Part shown: positions 1 through 9,204 of the stretch, one piece after another
Numbering within the stretch: position 1 is the stretch's first letter
How the letters are laid out: each line of letters opens with the position of its first letter
From: an uncultured Nonlabens sp.
GTDB lineage: Bacteria; Bacteroidota; Bacteroidia; Flavobacteriales; Flavobacteriaceae
Length of the DNA: 64,000 nt
Assembly: GCA_947491755.1 (NCBI GenBank)
Contig: CANLKV010000003.1
Coordinates: forward strand, 1 to 64,000
Reading direction: 5' to 3'
Program-made: the position numbers and the translations under genes
Notes under the pieces: model-generated
Databases searched by the model: none
Seen by the model: only the letters and a program-made list of their open reading frames with translations
What the model was told of the DNA's origin: nothing

Positions 1-179
1 AATATACGCAGCCTTTTTCTTTGCAACCAAACTTTTTGAGAAGAAATATCTAAATAAATTGAAAGTTTTTTTTACCCGATTTAAAACCAGCAATTTACAA
101 GTAAATTATTTTTATCCCTAACCCTAATTATCTATTCCCATTACCCCTTCTCAACCCAAACACACCCGAACGCTACTCT

Positions 180-1511
180 CTAATCATCACCAAATACTAA
201 ATGACGAAAACGTAACCACATTAATAATGCAGAGAGGGTAAGCCCTGCTAATAACCCTAACCAGATGCCATTTAATCCTGCCGATGTGTGCATAGAAGTG
301 TAATATGATATAGGAAACCCAACGAGTGAATATGACAGAAAACATATAAGACTGGGTATCCAAACATCCTGGAGACCACGAAGGGCTCCTAAAATAACTA
401 CTTGCAAACCATCGCTTATTTGAAAAAATGCTGCGATGAGTAGTAATCCTGATGCCATTTCTATCACTAAAGGATCATCAATATAGAATTGTGGTAGAAC
501 GGATCGCCCGATATAAAAGAGTAATGCAAAGCCTACATCTAGTATGATGGCCATAATAAATATTGATCTTGCGATCCTAATAAGATCTGGACGCTTTTCT
601 ATTGCTAGGTTATTACCCACTCTAATCGTTGCTGTTACACTGAGGCCTACTCCAACCATAAAGGTAAGTGCGGAAAGGTTGAGTGCAATTTGATTTGCAG
701 CTTGCTCTTCTGTACCCAAAACACCGGACAGGAAGATTGCTGATGTAAAGAGAGACACTTCAAAGAACATTTGTAATGCTGTAGGAAATCCAATATTGAG
801 CAATGACTTGAAGTATTTTTTGGAATACTTACCAGTCGTTATAAAATATCTAGAGGTCAAGGGATTTCTACGTAAGATAACATATAGCAGTATTACCATA
901 ATTACTCGAGATATGAGAGTACCGTAGGCAGCTCCATCTACTTCTAGCCTTGGAAATCCAAAGGTGCCGTAGATCAATAGATAATTAAGTCCAACGTTGA
1001 TGATATTTGCAATTAAGGTGGCGATCATCGCATTTCGCGTAAGCGATAATCCATCGGAGAACTGCTTGATGGCTTGAAAGAGCATAAGAGGGAACAGGGA
1101 AAATGCTACAATGCGCATGTACGGAATTGCGAGCACCACTACTTCCTCTGGCTGATCCATAAAATAAAGTATGGGCTCTGCTAGTATTAATGCTATGATC
1201 AAAATGATCCCATTAATGGCACACATAAGTGTTCCATTTTTTAAAATATCTGTTATTGCACCATGATCTTTTTCTCCATCTGCGGCTGCTACTAATGGGG
1301 TTATTGCAAAAGAAAAACCGATCCCTATTGAAAGAGCTATAAATATAAGGGTATTACCTAGGGAAACTGCCGCTAACTGTGCCGCACCTAATTTCCCTAC
1401 CATTATATTATCTGCTAGCGCGACCAGCAGATGAGCTATTTGACCTGCCATTATGGGCAGGGCAATATTGAGGTTGCGCCTAAATTCTTTGGTATATTTA
1501 CTTAATGCCAT
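180..1511 (-). CDS. MATE family multidrug/cation antiporter
   Basis: Predicted inner-membrane exporter of the MATE (NorM-like) family, which expels cationic drugs or metabolites in exchange for Na+ or H+. The 443-residue product has the usual family length and about twelve hydrophobic segments. Its N-terminus carries the typical first-helix pattern (ALPIMAGQIAHLL, then DNIMVGKLG), and a similar pattern recurs near residue 240 (NIGFPTALQMFFEVSLF), as expected for the two pseudo-symmetric halves. The ATG start lies 17 bases after a perfect flavobacterial -7 element, so the gene probably has its own promoter although it follows the M28 gene by only 46 bases. The substrate cannot be inferred. Confidence 0.93.
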   Translation of the reverse strand: MALSKYTKEFRRNLNIALPIMAGQIAHLLVALADNIMVGKLGAAQLAAVSLGNTLIFIALSIGIGFSFAITPLVAAADGEKDHGAITDILKNGTLMCAINGIILIIALILAEPILYFMDQPEEVVVLAIPYMRIVAFSLFPLMLFQAIKQFSDGLSLTRNAMIATLIANIINVGLNYLLIYGTFGFPRLEVDGAAYGTLISRVIMVILLYVILRRNPLTSRYFITTGKYSKKYFKSLLNIGFPTALQMFFEVSLFTSAIFLSGVLGTEEQAANQIALNLSALTFMVGVGLSVTATIRVGNNLAIEKRPDLIRIARSIFIMAIILDVGFALLFYIGRSVLPQFYIDDPLVIEMASGLLLIAAFFQISDGLQVVILGALRGLQDVWIPSLICFLSYSLVGFPISYYTSMHTSAGLNGIWLGLLAGLTLSALLMWLRFRHLVFGDD

Positions 1512-1527
1512 TCTGTAAAAAAGAAGG

Positions 1528-1535
1528 CAAAGATA
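1528..1535 (-). promoter_or_regulatory. -7 promoter element of the MATE gene
   Basis: The minus strand reads TATCTTTG, an exact match to the Bacteroidota -7 consensus TAnnTTTG, 16 bases before the MATE start codon. A TTG 23 bases further upstream could serve as -33 element but the spacing is slightly long. Confidence 0.5.
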
Positions 1536-1557
1536 CTTTCTTAATCTGCCCTAATCA

Positions 1558-2958
1558 TCAATTCTTTAAGGGGGTTGCTAAACCATAAGAATCAAAAAGA
1601 TAAATTAAGGATGTCATCGTGGCAGCTCCTAATTCTAGTTCTCTTTTATTTACAGCATCAAAAGTATCGTTTGCTGCGTGGTGGTGATCAAAATAGCGTT
1701 GAGAATCTGGCCGTAATCCGGCAAGAACGGCGCCGGTAGACTTGAGAGGTCCTACATCTGCACCACTACCCCCTAACTCAAAATAGTGTATCAAGTAAGG
1801 TTTGAACAAGTCTTGCCATGAATAGACTTGTTGCATTTGCAGCTGATTTGTATCAAAACTAAAACCACGAGGAGAGAAACCTCCAGCATCGCTTTCTAAC
1901 GCAAATATGTGCTTTTCTTTATCTGAATCTACTGATGCTGCATAGGCATTTGCACCACGCAGTCCGTTTTCTTCATTCATAAATAATACTGTTCTAATTG
2001 TCCTTTTAGGTGTGTAATCTAGTTCTCTAAAGGTGTGAAGAATTTGCATGGATTGCACTACTCCAGCACCATCGTCATGACTACCGTCTCCCAAATCCCA
2101 AGAATCCAAATGGCCACCTACCACAATGACCTCTTCTGGATATTGAGATCCTTTGATTTGAGCTACAACATTGTAGGACAACGCCTCTTCATGATTTTTG
2201 CAATCTTGATAAAGATAGAACTGAAGTGTAGGATCATCGCGCAGCGCTTGTGATAATGAGGCTGCACTGTTTGTACTGATTGCTGCTGCTGGAATATATT
2301 CTTCAACAGGCAAATCACCATAAGACATAGCACCTGTATGCGGTAAGTCATCCATTCTCAAATTCATCGAGCGGACAATTACTGCCGCAGCGCCATATTT
2401 AGCAGCCACTGCTGCACCTGAATATCGCTGATCTACACAGCCGCCGTAGGCTTCAAAGGTTTGAATTTTAGTTGGCTCCATGGGACGATTATAAAATACG
2501 ATTTTATCTTTGATCACTGCTTCTCCTAAACGCTCCAACTCCTCCAGGCTTGTGACTTCAACAACTTGAGCTTTCAAGCCTTTTTGCGGTGTAGCGATAG
2601 AACCTCCTAAAGCACAAACATTTACATTTTTCTGATGGTTATTAGTTTCAAAATAGGCTATTTCTGGATTACCGCGGGTCCACCGTGGAACCATCACGGG
2701 TTGCAGGTAGGCAGTATCTGCCCATTTCATCAACTCTTTCAATGTATAGTCGACTGCCATTTGCGCCTGTGGCGAGCCTGATAAGCGACCGCCTATTTGA
2801 TTGGATAAATGATCTAGCCATTCATAACTCATCGAGCTCGTTAAATTTTGATCATAAATCTTGCGCATCATGAGGGCGTCTCGCTCTAGTGTGGATTGAG
2901 CGTTTATAACAGCTAGGCTTGTAATGAGTAACAATGATGTTGCTATAAGTTTATTCAT
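1558..2958 (-). CDS. M28 family zinc metallopeptidase, secreted (carboxypeptidase Q-like)
   Basis: Secreted aminopeptidase/carboxypeptidase of family M28, likely periplasmic and active on short peptides. An N-terminal signal peptide of about 20 residues ends at INAQ. A PA-like insert covers roughly residues 130-250. The co-catalytic two-zinc site is visible: His283 in GGHLDSWDLGDG, Asp295/296 in HDDGAG, the Glu pair in MNEENG near 329, Asp357 in ESDAGG and His near 427 in DHHHAAND. The layout fits plasma glutamate carboxypeptidase-like members of the family. The start overlaps the end of the PPK2 gene by 8 bases, so the two are probably co-transcribed and translationally coupled. Confidence 0.92.
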   Translation of the reverse strand: MNKLIATSLLLITSLAVINAQSTLERDALMMRKIYDQNLTSSMSYEWLDHLSNQIGGRLSGSPQAQMAVDYTLKELMKWADTAYLQPVMVPRWTRGNPEIAYFETNNHQKNVNVCALGGSIATPQKGLKAQVVEVTSLEELERLGEAVIKDKIVFYNRPMEPTKIQTFEAYGGCVDQRYSGAAVAAKYGAAAVIVRSMNLRMDDLPHTGAMSYGDLPVEEYIPAAAISTNSAASLSQALRDDPTLQFYLYQDCKNHEEALSYNVVAQIKGSQYPEEVIVVGGHLDSWDLGDGSHDDGAGVVQSMQILHTFRELDYTPKRTIRTVLFMNEENGLRGANAYAASVDSDKEKHIFALESDAGGFSPRGFSFDTNQLQMQQVYSWQDLFKPYLIHYFELGGSGADVGPLKSTGAVLAGLRPDSQRYFDHHHAANDTFDAVNKRELELGAATMTSLIYLFDSYGLATPLKN

Positions 2959-3820
2959 CTTTCAAGATGGTTTTAAAGGTTTCTAGATTAGCCACAACCT
3001 CTGGGTCTAGTTGAGGAAATTGCACATCTTCCATTTTTTCCAATTGCTTTCTCATTATCTCGCAAGCAATAAGTCGTGCCATAGGTTTATCATCTGCAGG
3101 AAGAATATGCCATGGGGCATGATCTGTTGTTGTGTGTTGAATTGCTTGCTCGTAGGCGTTCATATATTGAGGCCATAAAGCACGTTCTTTAAGGTCTCCT
3201 GGAGAAAATTTCCAGTTTTTCTCGGGCAACTCTAGCCGACGCAGCAACCTATTTTTTTGCTCTTCCTTACTTAAATTGAGAAAAAACTTAAAAATCACAG
3301 TCCCATTCTGTGATAACTCTTTTTCAAAATTGTTAATTTGTTCGAATCGCATTTTCCAGAAATCTTCATCAATATCGTCAACCGTAGAAATGGTGGGTAA
3401 GTTCTCATTAAGTATGTACTCTGGATGAACTCTTGTTACAAGCACATTTTCATAGTGAGTTCTATTAAATATGCCAAATGAACCTTTACTGGGTAATGCT
3501 ATATAATGACGCCACAAGTAACCGTGGGATAATTCTTTAGGAGTAGGTGTTTTAAAGCTGTGCTGTTTGACACCTCGCACATTAAAATCTTCAAAAACCT
3601 CTCTAATCAAGCTATCTTTTCCTGCGGTATCCATACCTTGAATACAAACCAGAACAGCATACTTATCATGGGCATACATTTTTTCTTGAAAAGCAGCTAA
3701 GGCCTTGCGGGATCTTTTAAGTGCTTTTTTTGCAGTTTTTTCATCTACCGCTTTTAACGGTATAGTAGGATATGATGCTAAGGGTTTAGAGGGCGTTGCT
3801 TTATAAATAGAGAGGTCCAT
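2951..3820 (-). CDS. ppk2: Polyphosphate kinase 2 family protein (PPK2)
   Basis: PPK2 enzymes move phosphate between polyphosphate and nucleotides (AMP, ADP or GDP). The product has a Walker A-like loop GMDTAGKDS near residue 63, followed by the family hallmark FNRTHYENVLVTRVHPE and a lid region KNRLLRRLELPEKNWKFS. Single-domain length (289 residues) fits classes I/III; which nucleotide is used cannot be read from the sequence. I chose the ATG at 3820, four bases after the upstream regulator's stop, over an in-frame TTG at 3838 that would add six residues and overlap the regulator. It sits in a tight leftward run with the sigma-54 activator, suggesting shared regulation of energy storage. Confidence 0.92.
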   Translation of the reverse strand: MDLSIYKATPSKPLASYPTIPLKAVDEKTAKKALKRSRKALAAFQEKMYAHDKYAVLVCIQGMDTAGKDSLIREVFEDFNVRGVKQHSFKTPTPKELSHGYLWRHYIALPSKGSFGIFNRTHYENVLVTRVHPEYILNENLPTISTVDDIDEDFWKMRFEQINNFEKELSQNGTVIFKFFLNLSKEEQKNRLLRRLELPEKNWKFSPGDLKERALWPQYMNAYEQAIQHTTTDHAPWHILPADDKPMARLIACEIMRKQLEKMEDVQFPQLDPEVVANLETFKTILKDE

Positions 3821-3824
3821 AAGT

Positions 3825-4988
3825 TTATTTGCTTGCAAAAAGTTTTACATCCTTCTCGCTTATTTCTTTGCCTCCTAAGATAATCAATCGCTCAACGACG
3901 TTGCGCAACTCCCTGATATTACCTGTCCAGTCATACTCTTTTAAAAGTTTAATAGCATCTGGTGTAAAGCTTTTTACAGGTGTGCCTTGCTCCTTTGCGA
4001 TTTTTTGAGCAAAGTGATTTGCGAGTAACTCAATATCTTCCCGGCGTTCATTGAGCGATGGTACATTCAATAAAATTACTGCTAATCTGTGATAGAGGTC
4101 TTCTCTAAAGTTGTTCTCTTCTATTTCTTTTTTAAGGTCTTTATTTGTAGCGGCGAGAATACGTACATCTACCTTAATATCTTTATCGCTACCCACTCGC
4201 TGGATCTTGTTTTCTTGCAAGGCTCTTAAAACTTTAGCTTGGGCTTTCAAACTCATATCCCCTATCTCGTCAAGAAAAATGGTACCTCCATTAGCGGCTT
4301 CAAATTTACCTGCGCGGTCTTTATTGGCACCTGTAAAACTACCTTTTACATGACCAAATAATTCACTCTCAATTAGTTCTCCTGGTATGGCAGCACAGTT
4401 AACCTCAATGAATGGACCACTGGAGCGGTTGCTTTTTTCATGCAACCAGTGTGCTACCAGTTCTTTACCTGTACCGTTAGAACCAGTAATGAGAACACGT
4501 GCCTCTGTAGGGGCTACTTTTTCAATAATGTTTTTAATGATGGTCATGAGCTCGCTATGACCTACCATCTCGTAATTTTTACTAACCTGTTTTTTGAGCC
4601 GTTTATTCTCTACTACTAGTTCCTTACGGTCTAGCGCATTGCGCACCGTGTTAAGTAAACGGTTCAAATCTGGTGGTTTCGAAATGTAGTCAAAAGCTCC
4701 TAATCTCATTGTATTTACGGCGGTATCTAAATCTCCATGACCTGAGATCATCACCATGGGGACCTCTGGCTTGATTTTTTTGACTGCGGTAAGCACCTCT
4801 ACACCGTCCATTTTGGGCATTTTAATATCGCATAACACAAGATCGTACTCATTATTCTTTATGAGTTCTATGCCCTCCAGGCCATCTTTAGCTTCAGTTA
4901 CCTGATAGGCTTTGTTTTCTTCGGTTAATATTTTTGTAAGTACCCTGCGTATTGCCGCCTCATCTTCTATTATTAATAAGTGTGCCAT
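3825..4988 (-). CDS. NtrC-type sigma-54 response regulator lacking the DNA-binding domain
   Basis: A receiver domain (residues 1-120; acidic pocket EDE at 8-10, phosphoacceptor Asp54 in CDIKMP, Lys104 in ISKPP) is joined to a sigma-54-interacting AAA+ ATPase. Walker A is GSNGTGKE (169-176), Walker B is GTIFLDEIGD (235-244), and the sigma-54 contact loop reads GSFTGA instead of GAFTGA. The protein ends at residue 387 directly after the AAA+ lid, so the usual C-terminal Fis-type helix-turn-helix is absent. It must therefore activate from solution or through a partner. No histidine kinase is adjacent. The start overlaps the stop of the upstream barrel gene by one base (TAATG), implying translational coupling. 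Confidence 0.93.
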   Translation of the reverse strand: MAHLLIIEDEAAIRRVLTKILTEENKAYQVTEAKDGLEGIELIKNNEYDLVLCDIKMPKMDGVEVLTAVKKIKPEVPMVMISGHGDLDTAVNTMRLGAFDYISKPPDLNRLLNTVRNALDRKELVVENKRLKKQVSKNYEMVGHSELMTIIKNIIEKVAPTEARVLITGSNGTGKELVAHWLHEKSNRSSGPFIEVNCAAIPGELIESELFGHVKGSFTGANKDRAGKFEAANGGTIFLDEIGDMSLKAQAKVLRALQENKIQRVGSDKDIKVDVRILAATNKDLKKEIEENNFREDLYHRLAVILLNVPSLNERREDIELLANHFAQKIAKEQGTPVKSFTPDAIKLLKEYDWTGNIRELRNVVERLIILGGKEISEKDVKLFASK

Positions 4989-5863
4989 TATAAAGAAAAT
5001 TTTAATCCCGCTCGAGAGTAGAACGTGTTTGTATCATTAATTGTTTTTACATCGTTTCCGTCCACATCTCGCAACCGGATATCATTGATAAGTGTGTAAC
5101 CTACATAAAAGTATGCCGATAGGTTTTTAGTAAAGTTATACTGATAGCCCGGGCCTGTAACTACGGTGGTAAGCGATGCATTGTCTCCTATCTGGTCCCC
5201 AGTGGTAAGTACGTTTTCTTGAATATTTCCATAAAAGCCATCCAATCGAGCATACAACTGGACGCTGTTTTTATCGTCAAAACGATATCTCAAATTCATT
5301 TTGGGCGCTCCTACTGTATAGCTCCAGTCTGGAGCAAATTCTCTATAATAATTGATATAAGGTAAGGGAAAAGGCCGTCCCACGACCGTGCTGTACTGCA
5401 CCCCTATAACGAGACGCCATGGCTTACCGCCAGGGTTATCTTTTTTATCTTTAATGAAATAAAGAGAACCCGCATAAAAGATATCATCTGACTCGACGCT
5501 TCCACTGTCAAAGTTACTGGCAAATAGCACACCTGCACGACCGCCAAATCTCCAGTTATTTTTCATAGGGAAAGTCAAACCTATTGAGGCCTCATAACTT
5601 TCATATCGATCTGTGTTTAATTCTCTAAAGATGTCATTATCCCTTATAAGCAAATGAACGTTGCGGTATTCAAAGAAAGGTACTAGGTAAGTGCCTTCCT
5701 TTATTTTTAAAGGTACATTAATAAAGGTTCTGAATCGTCTAAAACTGTTGTCAGAATCTCGCTGGGGGAAATAGGTATATTCTGCTCTAAAAAGATCAGT
5801 TGCTTGAGAGTTCGCTTTCGCGAAAGCGAACACCATTAAACATAATAGTATTTTCTTGAGCAT
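4988..5863 (-). CDS. Outer-membrane beta-barrel protein of unknown function
   Basis: A 291-residue secreted protein with a signal peptide (about residues 1-19, cleavage after ANSQ or nearby) followed by alternating hydrophobic/aromatic strands and a C-terminus ending in Phe-Ser-Leu (RAGLKFSL), typical of outer-membrane barrels. It resembles the unannotated flavobacterial barrels that Pfam lists as DUF6268, but I only recognise the general pattern. The dispersed palindrome at 5813-5828 lies in the signal-peptide coding region and encodes AFAKA just before the predicted cleavage site. It is the gene before the sigma-54 activator, and its stop overlaps that start. Confidence 0.75.
   Translation of the reverse strand: MLKKILLCLMVFAFAKANSQATDLFRAEYTYFPQRDSDNSFRRFRTFINVPLKIKEGTYLVPFFEYRNVHLLIRDNDIFRELNTDRYESYEASIGLTFPMKNNWRFGGRAGVLFASNFDSGSVESDDIFYAGSLYFIKDKKDNPGGKPWRLVIGVQYSTVVGRPFPLPYINYYREFAPDWSYTVGAPKMNLRYRFDDKNSVQLYARLDGFYGNIQENVLTTGDQIGDNASLTTVVTGPGYQYNFTKNLSAYFYVGYTLINDIRLRDVDGNDVKTINDTNTFYSRAGLKFSL
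5813..5828. repeat. Dispersed palindrome copy 1 (exact)
   Basis: CGCTTTCGCGAAAGCG, perfect 16-base palindrome, extended here to a 20-base palindrome by flanking TT/AA. It lies inside the barrel gene and encodes AFAKA in its signal peptide. Confidence 0.95.
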
Positions 5864-5872
5864 TATATATAA

Positions 5873-6769
5873 TTAAGTATCATTATTACTGGCCTCTATA
5901 TTGCTTTTATTAACGGCTATAGGGTTGGATTGATAGAAATGTACATCACGTTGAGGGAATGGTATGGTGATGTTGTGATCTCTAAATGCTTTATCGATGG
6001 CAAATCGGAGATTGCTTTTAATTCTTGGGTCCGTAAAACTATCTTTTATATAAAAATAGAGTCCAAAGTCTAGACTGCTATCTCCAAAATTGTTGAACAT
6101 TACAAAAGGTTCTGGGCTTTTAAGAATAGCTTCTTCTGCAGATGCGCATTCTATCAATAGCTGCTCTACCTTGCGCACATCGCTACCGTATGCCACACCC
6201 ACATGAACAGCCTCTCTAGTCTTTGTATGATTTTGAGTAAAATTATAGATAATCTCACTTAAAAAAAGATGGTTAGGTATGATCAATACTTTATCATCTC
6301 TTGTAATGGCTCTAGTGCTGCGCAGTTTAATTTCAAAGACTCGTGCGACATGCCCATTCATTTCTACCACGTCATTAACTAATAATGATTTATCTATAAG
6401 AATGGTAACCCCAGCAATAATATCTTTAAAAAAGTCCTGTAAAGCAAAACCTATACCTACAAATATGGCAGCACTGGCCGTAAGTATTGCCGTAAGGTTA
6501 ACTGAGTAACTATTGAGAATAACAAGGATTACTATTAAATAAACGACATAGTTAAAGAACTTAAAGATGCTCTGAAACTTCAACTTGTCCGTGTGGTTCA
6601 TATTGCGTGTAAAAACTTTTTTTACTGCACGCAATACGATAGATGTTATAATTAAACCTGCGATAGTTAATAACAACATCCAGGTATCTAGATGAAAGTC
6701 ACCTTTTTCTTTTGCCTCAATTATCTGATAAGTGAGAAAATCCTTTATTTGTTGCCAATTAATATCCAT
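5873..6769 (-). CDS. MscS family mechanosensitive ion channel
   Basis: Small-conductance mechanosensitive channel that releases solutes on osmotic downshock. Three or so transmembrane helices occupy residues 15-110. They lead into the pore helix with the Ala/Gly pattern of MscS (ILTASAAIFVGIGFALQDF) and the beta domain start DIIAGVTILIDKSLLVND, then the cytoplasmic vestibule. Length (298 residues) is close to E. coli MscS. I chose the ATG at 6769, whose A is shared with the stop of the upstream permease (TAATG); an in-frame ATG at 6784 would add five residues. It belongs to the leftward run that ends with the M28 peptidase. Confidence 0.92.
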   Translation of the reverse strand: MDINWQQIKDFLTYQIIEAKEKGDFHLDTWMLLLTIAGLIITSIVLRAVKKVFTRNMNHTDKLKFQSIFKFFNYVVYLIVILVILNSYSVNLTAILTASAAIFVGIGFALQDFFKDIIAGVTILIDKSLLVNDVVEMNGHVARVFEIKLRSTRAITRDDKVLIIPNHLFLSEIIYNFTQNHTKTREAVHVGVAYGSDVRKVEQLLIECASAEEAILKSPEPFVMFNNFGDSSLDFGLYFYIKDSFTDPRIKSNLRFAIDKAFRDHNITIPFPQRDVHFYQSNPIAVNKSNIEASNNDT

Positions 6770-8064
6770 TAGTATTTGAGCCATTTGTAGAGCTCTTTCC
6801 AGTTAGTTTTCTTCCCATACATTAAGATTCCTATACGGTATATTTTTGCAGCAATGTAGGCGACAAACACGATGGAAGTATACAATATAGCAATGCTTAT
6901 ACTTATTTGCCACCAGGTGATCTCACCAAATGGGATCCTCATTAACATAACGATAGGGGAAGTGAGCGGGACGTAAGAAAATATAACGGCGACTACACCA
7001 TTAGGATTGTCAATCACACTAAAAAAGCCTACATAGATAGATAGGATGAGTGGTAATATTACTGGCAACATAAATTGTTGAGTATCTGTCTCGCTATCTA
7101 CAGCAGCACCTATCGCTGTATATATTGCCGCATATAAGAAATAGCCTCCTATAAAATAAATGAAAAAACACCCTATCATAGTACCTAGTGGTAACTGTAC
7201 GATATCGTTAAGTATTAATTGCAGCTCTCCTATATCTTGTGATTGAGCAACGAGATTTTGGTTTGCAGGATTTTGAAACGCTTCTATGCCAAAAACCATC
7301 GAGCCTATAACGATAAGAACAAAACCTAATATAACCCATATAACAAATTGAGTCACCCCTGCGAGCGAGGTTCCTGTTATTTTTCCTAACATGAGATAAA
7401 TAGGTTTTACAGAGCTGACTATTATTTCAATGATACGATTAGTTTTTTCTTCAATAACGGAGCGCATGACCATGTTACCATAAATAATGATAAACATCAT
7501 CAATAGGTATCCAGAAGCACCACCCAACCCTATTTTTACCCAACTAGAAGACTTGCTGCTTTCAATACCAGAATAAGTTTGTAAAGTCACGGCAGCATTA
7601 ATTTCTAGACTTTTAAAAGTTTCTATATCCATTCCGTTAATGGCCAGGTTTTCTTGAGTGGCTTTTTTAGAAATTTTATCTTGAACCGCGCTTATAAAGG
7701 AAGTAGAAGGTGAATCATCGCTATAAAGCCGCACATTGATACCACTGATGGGATCCCGCTCGATGACGATTAAACCGTAGTCCTCGTTTTCCTGACTTAT
7801 TTGTATGGCTTGATCTACCGTTAGATCAGTCAATGGATTGTAATCAAAATCTGCCGTGTTGTAAAAAAGCAGGTCATAAGAAGCGCCAGTTTGATCCAGT
7901 ATACTCACTCGCCTCGTATCGCTGGTATTCATGCTGGTTAACCAACCTATAAGTAGAATTACTCCTATAAAAATAAGGGGACTCACAAATGTCATTACCA
8001 CAAACGTGCGATTGCGCACTTTGTTGATATACTCCCTTTTAATTATCAACCACAATTTATCCAT
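6769..8064 (-). CDS. ABC-2 type transporter permease (NatB-like)
   Basis: Membrane half of an ABC exporter encoded together with the ATPase upstream. One transmembrane helix near residues 25-45 is followed by a large extracytoplasmic domain (about 45-180) and then five or six helices, with an amphipathic segment MRSVIEEKTNRIIEIIVSS typical of ABC-2/NatB permeases. I chose the ATG at 8064 (MDKLWLI), which overlaps the end of the ATPase gene by 8 bases; the longer frame from 8094 would overlap it by 38 bases. The substrate is unknown; NatAB relatives have been linked to Na+ or toxic-compound export. Confidence 0.9.
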   Translation of the reverse strand: MDKLWLIIKREYINKVRNRTFVVMTFVSPLIFIGVILLIGWLTSMNTSDTRRVSILDQTGASYDLLFYNTADFDYNPLTDLTVDQAIQISQENEDYGLIVIERDPISGINVRLYSDDSPSTSFISAVQDKISKKATQENLAINGMDIETFKSLEINAAVTLQTYSGIESSKSSSWVKIGLGGASGYLLMMFIIIYGNMVMRSVIEEKTNRIIEIIVSSVKPIYLMLGKITGTSLAGVTQFVIWVILGFVLIVIGSMVFGIEAFQNPANQNLVAQSQDIGELQLILNDIVQLPLGTMIGCFFIYFIGGYFLYAAIYTAIGAAVDSETDTQQFMLPVILPLILSIYVGFFSVIDNPNGVVAVIFSYVPLTSPIVMLMRIPFGEITWWQISISIAILYTSIVFVAYIAAKIYRIGILMYGKKTNWKELYKWLKY

Positions 8065-8986
8065 CGCTGCGCACTGTTTTAATGAAGATCTCATTTACAC
8101 TAGGAATAATTTCACTAAAATGGGTCAACTCTCCCAGCGATGTAAGTTGTTGCAATAATGCCGCTACGCTTTTATTTTCTGGCAGCTGTATGGTAAAATC
8201 ACTAGTGTTATCTAAGCCTGTATGCTCGCCAGTAGTTATTTCTAAACTACTTTTCAATTCATTGACAACCCGTTGCTCGTCCTGACATATCAAAGAGACC
8301 GCATAGGTACGATTGCGGAAGCGTTGCTTGACATCATTAAGCTTGCCCTCTAGAACAACATTTGACTTGTTGACCAGGGTGATATAATCACAGAGCTCTT
8401 CAACACTTTCCATGCGGTGCGTTGAGAAAATAATGGTCGCGCCTTGATCTCTTAATCTTAAAATCTCATCCTTAATCAAATCTGCATTGACCGGATCAAA
8501 TCCAGAAAAAGGCTCGTCAAAAATGAGCAAATCAGGTTGATGAAGTACAGTTACTATAAATTGTACTTTTTGCGCCATACCCTTAGATAATTCCTGCAGT
8601 TTTTTATTCCACCATCCTTGCATGCCTAAGCGATCAAACCAATAAGTCAATCGTTCTTTAGCCTCCTCTTTTTTCATACCCTTGAGCTGCGCTAGATATA
8701 TACACTGCTCACCTACTTTCATCGTTTTATAAAGCCCACGCTCCTCTGGCATATACCCTATATTAGAAATGTGATGTGGGGCTAGCGACTCACCATTAAG
8801 CATAATGACACCACTATCTGGCACAGTTATTTGATTGATTATTCGTATGAGTGAGGTTTTACCAGCACCATTAGGACCTAATAAACCGTATATACTACCC
8901 TTAGGTACTTGAATATTCACATCATTTAAAGCTGTGTAATTACCGTAGGTTTTACAGATGTTTTTTGCTTCTAGAGCGTATAGCAT
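8057..8986 (-). CDS. ABC transporter ATP-binding protein (NatA-like)
   Basis: Cytoplasmic ATPase partner of the ABC-2 permease. It has Walker A GPNGAGKTS, a Q-loop region ISNIGYMPEERGLY, the signature ELSKGMAQKVQ, Walker B LLIFDEPFSGFDP and the H-loop IFSTHRMESVEEL, all intact. The last 80 or so residues form an extra C-terminal domain as in DUF4162-containing NatA relatives. It is the first gene of the leftward run 8986 to 1558. I do not see a clear -7 element upstream. Confidence 0.93.
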   Translation of the reverse strand: MLYALEAKNICKTYGNYTALNDVNIQVPKGSIYGLLGPNGAGKTSLIRIINQITVPDSGVIMLNGESLAPHHISNIGYMPEERGLYKTMKVGEQCIYLAQLKGMKKEEAKERLTYWFDRLGMQGWWNKKLQELSKGMAQKVQFIVTVLHQPDLLIFDEPFSGFDPVNADLIKDEILRLRDQGATIIFSTHRMESVEELCDYITLVNKSNVVLEGKLNDVKQRFRNRTYAVSLICQDEQRVVNELKSSLEITTGEHTGLDNTSDFTIQLPENKSVAALLQQLTSLGELTHFSEIIPSVNEIFIKTVRSDG

Positions 8987-9081
8987 AATAAAGAAATCCC
9001 GCTAATTTAGTAATAACACTTTCTATGTAAAGCCATTTTTGAATAATTTAATACAAGACAACATCATTGCCTACAGCCCAT

Positions 9082-9115
9082 AAAAAACCCACCTCTCAAG
9101 TGATTGAGAGGTGGG
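9082..9115 (-). terminator. Rho-independent terminator after dnaJ
   Basis: Eleven-base perfect arms (9088-9098 and 9105-9115, CCCACCTCTCA and its complement) with a six-base loop; read leftward the stem is followed by six U. It lies 90 bases after the dnaJ stop. Confidence 0.85.
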
Positions 9116-9204
9116 AAAAATTGCTATGAAAAAGAAAAATAACAATGGTTGGTTAACCAATGTTGATCAAATATAAACTTATTTTTCAATTCATTATAAA
9201 ATAT

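Noticed and set aside
1..179. Gene or element at the left edge
   Set aside because: AT-rich sequence with no open frame, hairpin or promoter that I can support; simply downstream of the MATE gene.
1029..1045. CGCATTTCGCGTAAGCG in the MATE gene as a palindrome copy
   Set aside because: It has an odd length and interrupted arms, and it encodes a normal MATE segment (LTRNA); most likely chance.
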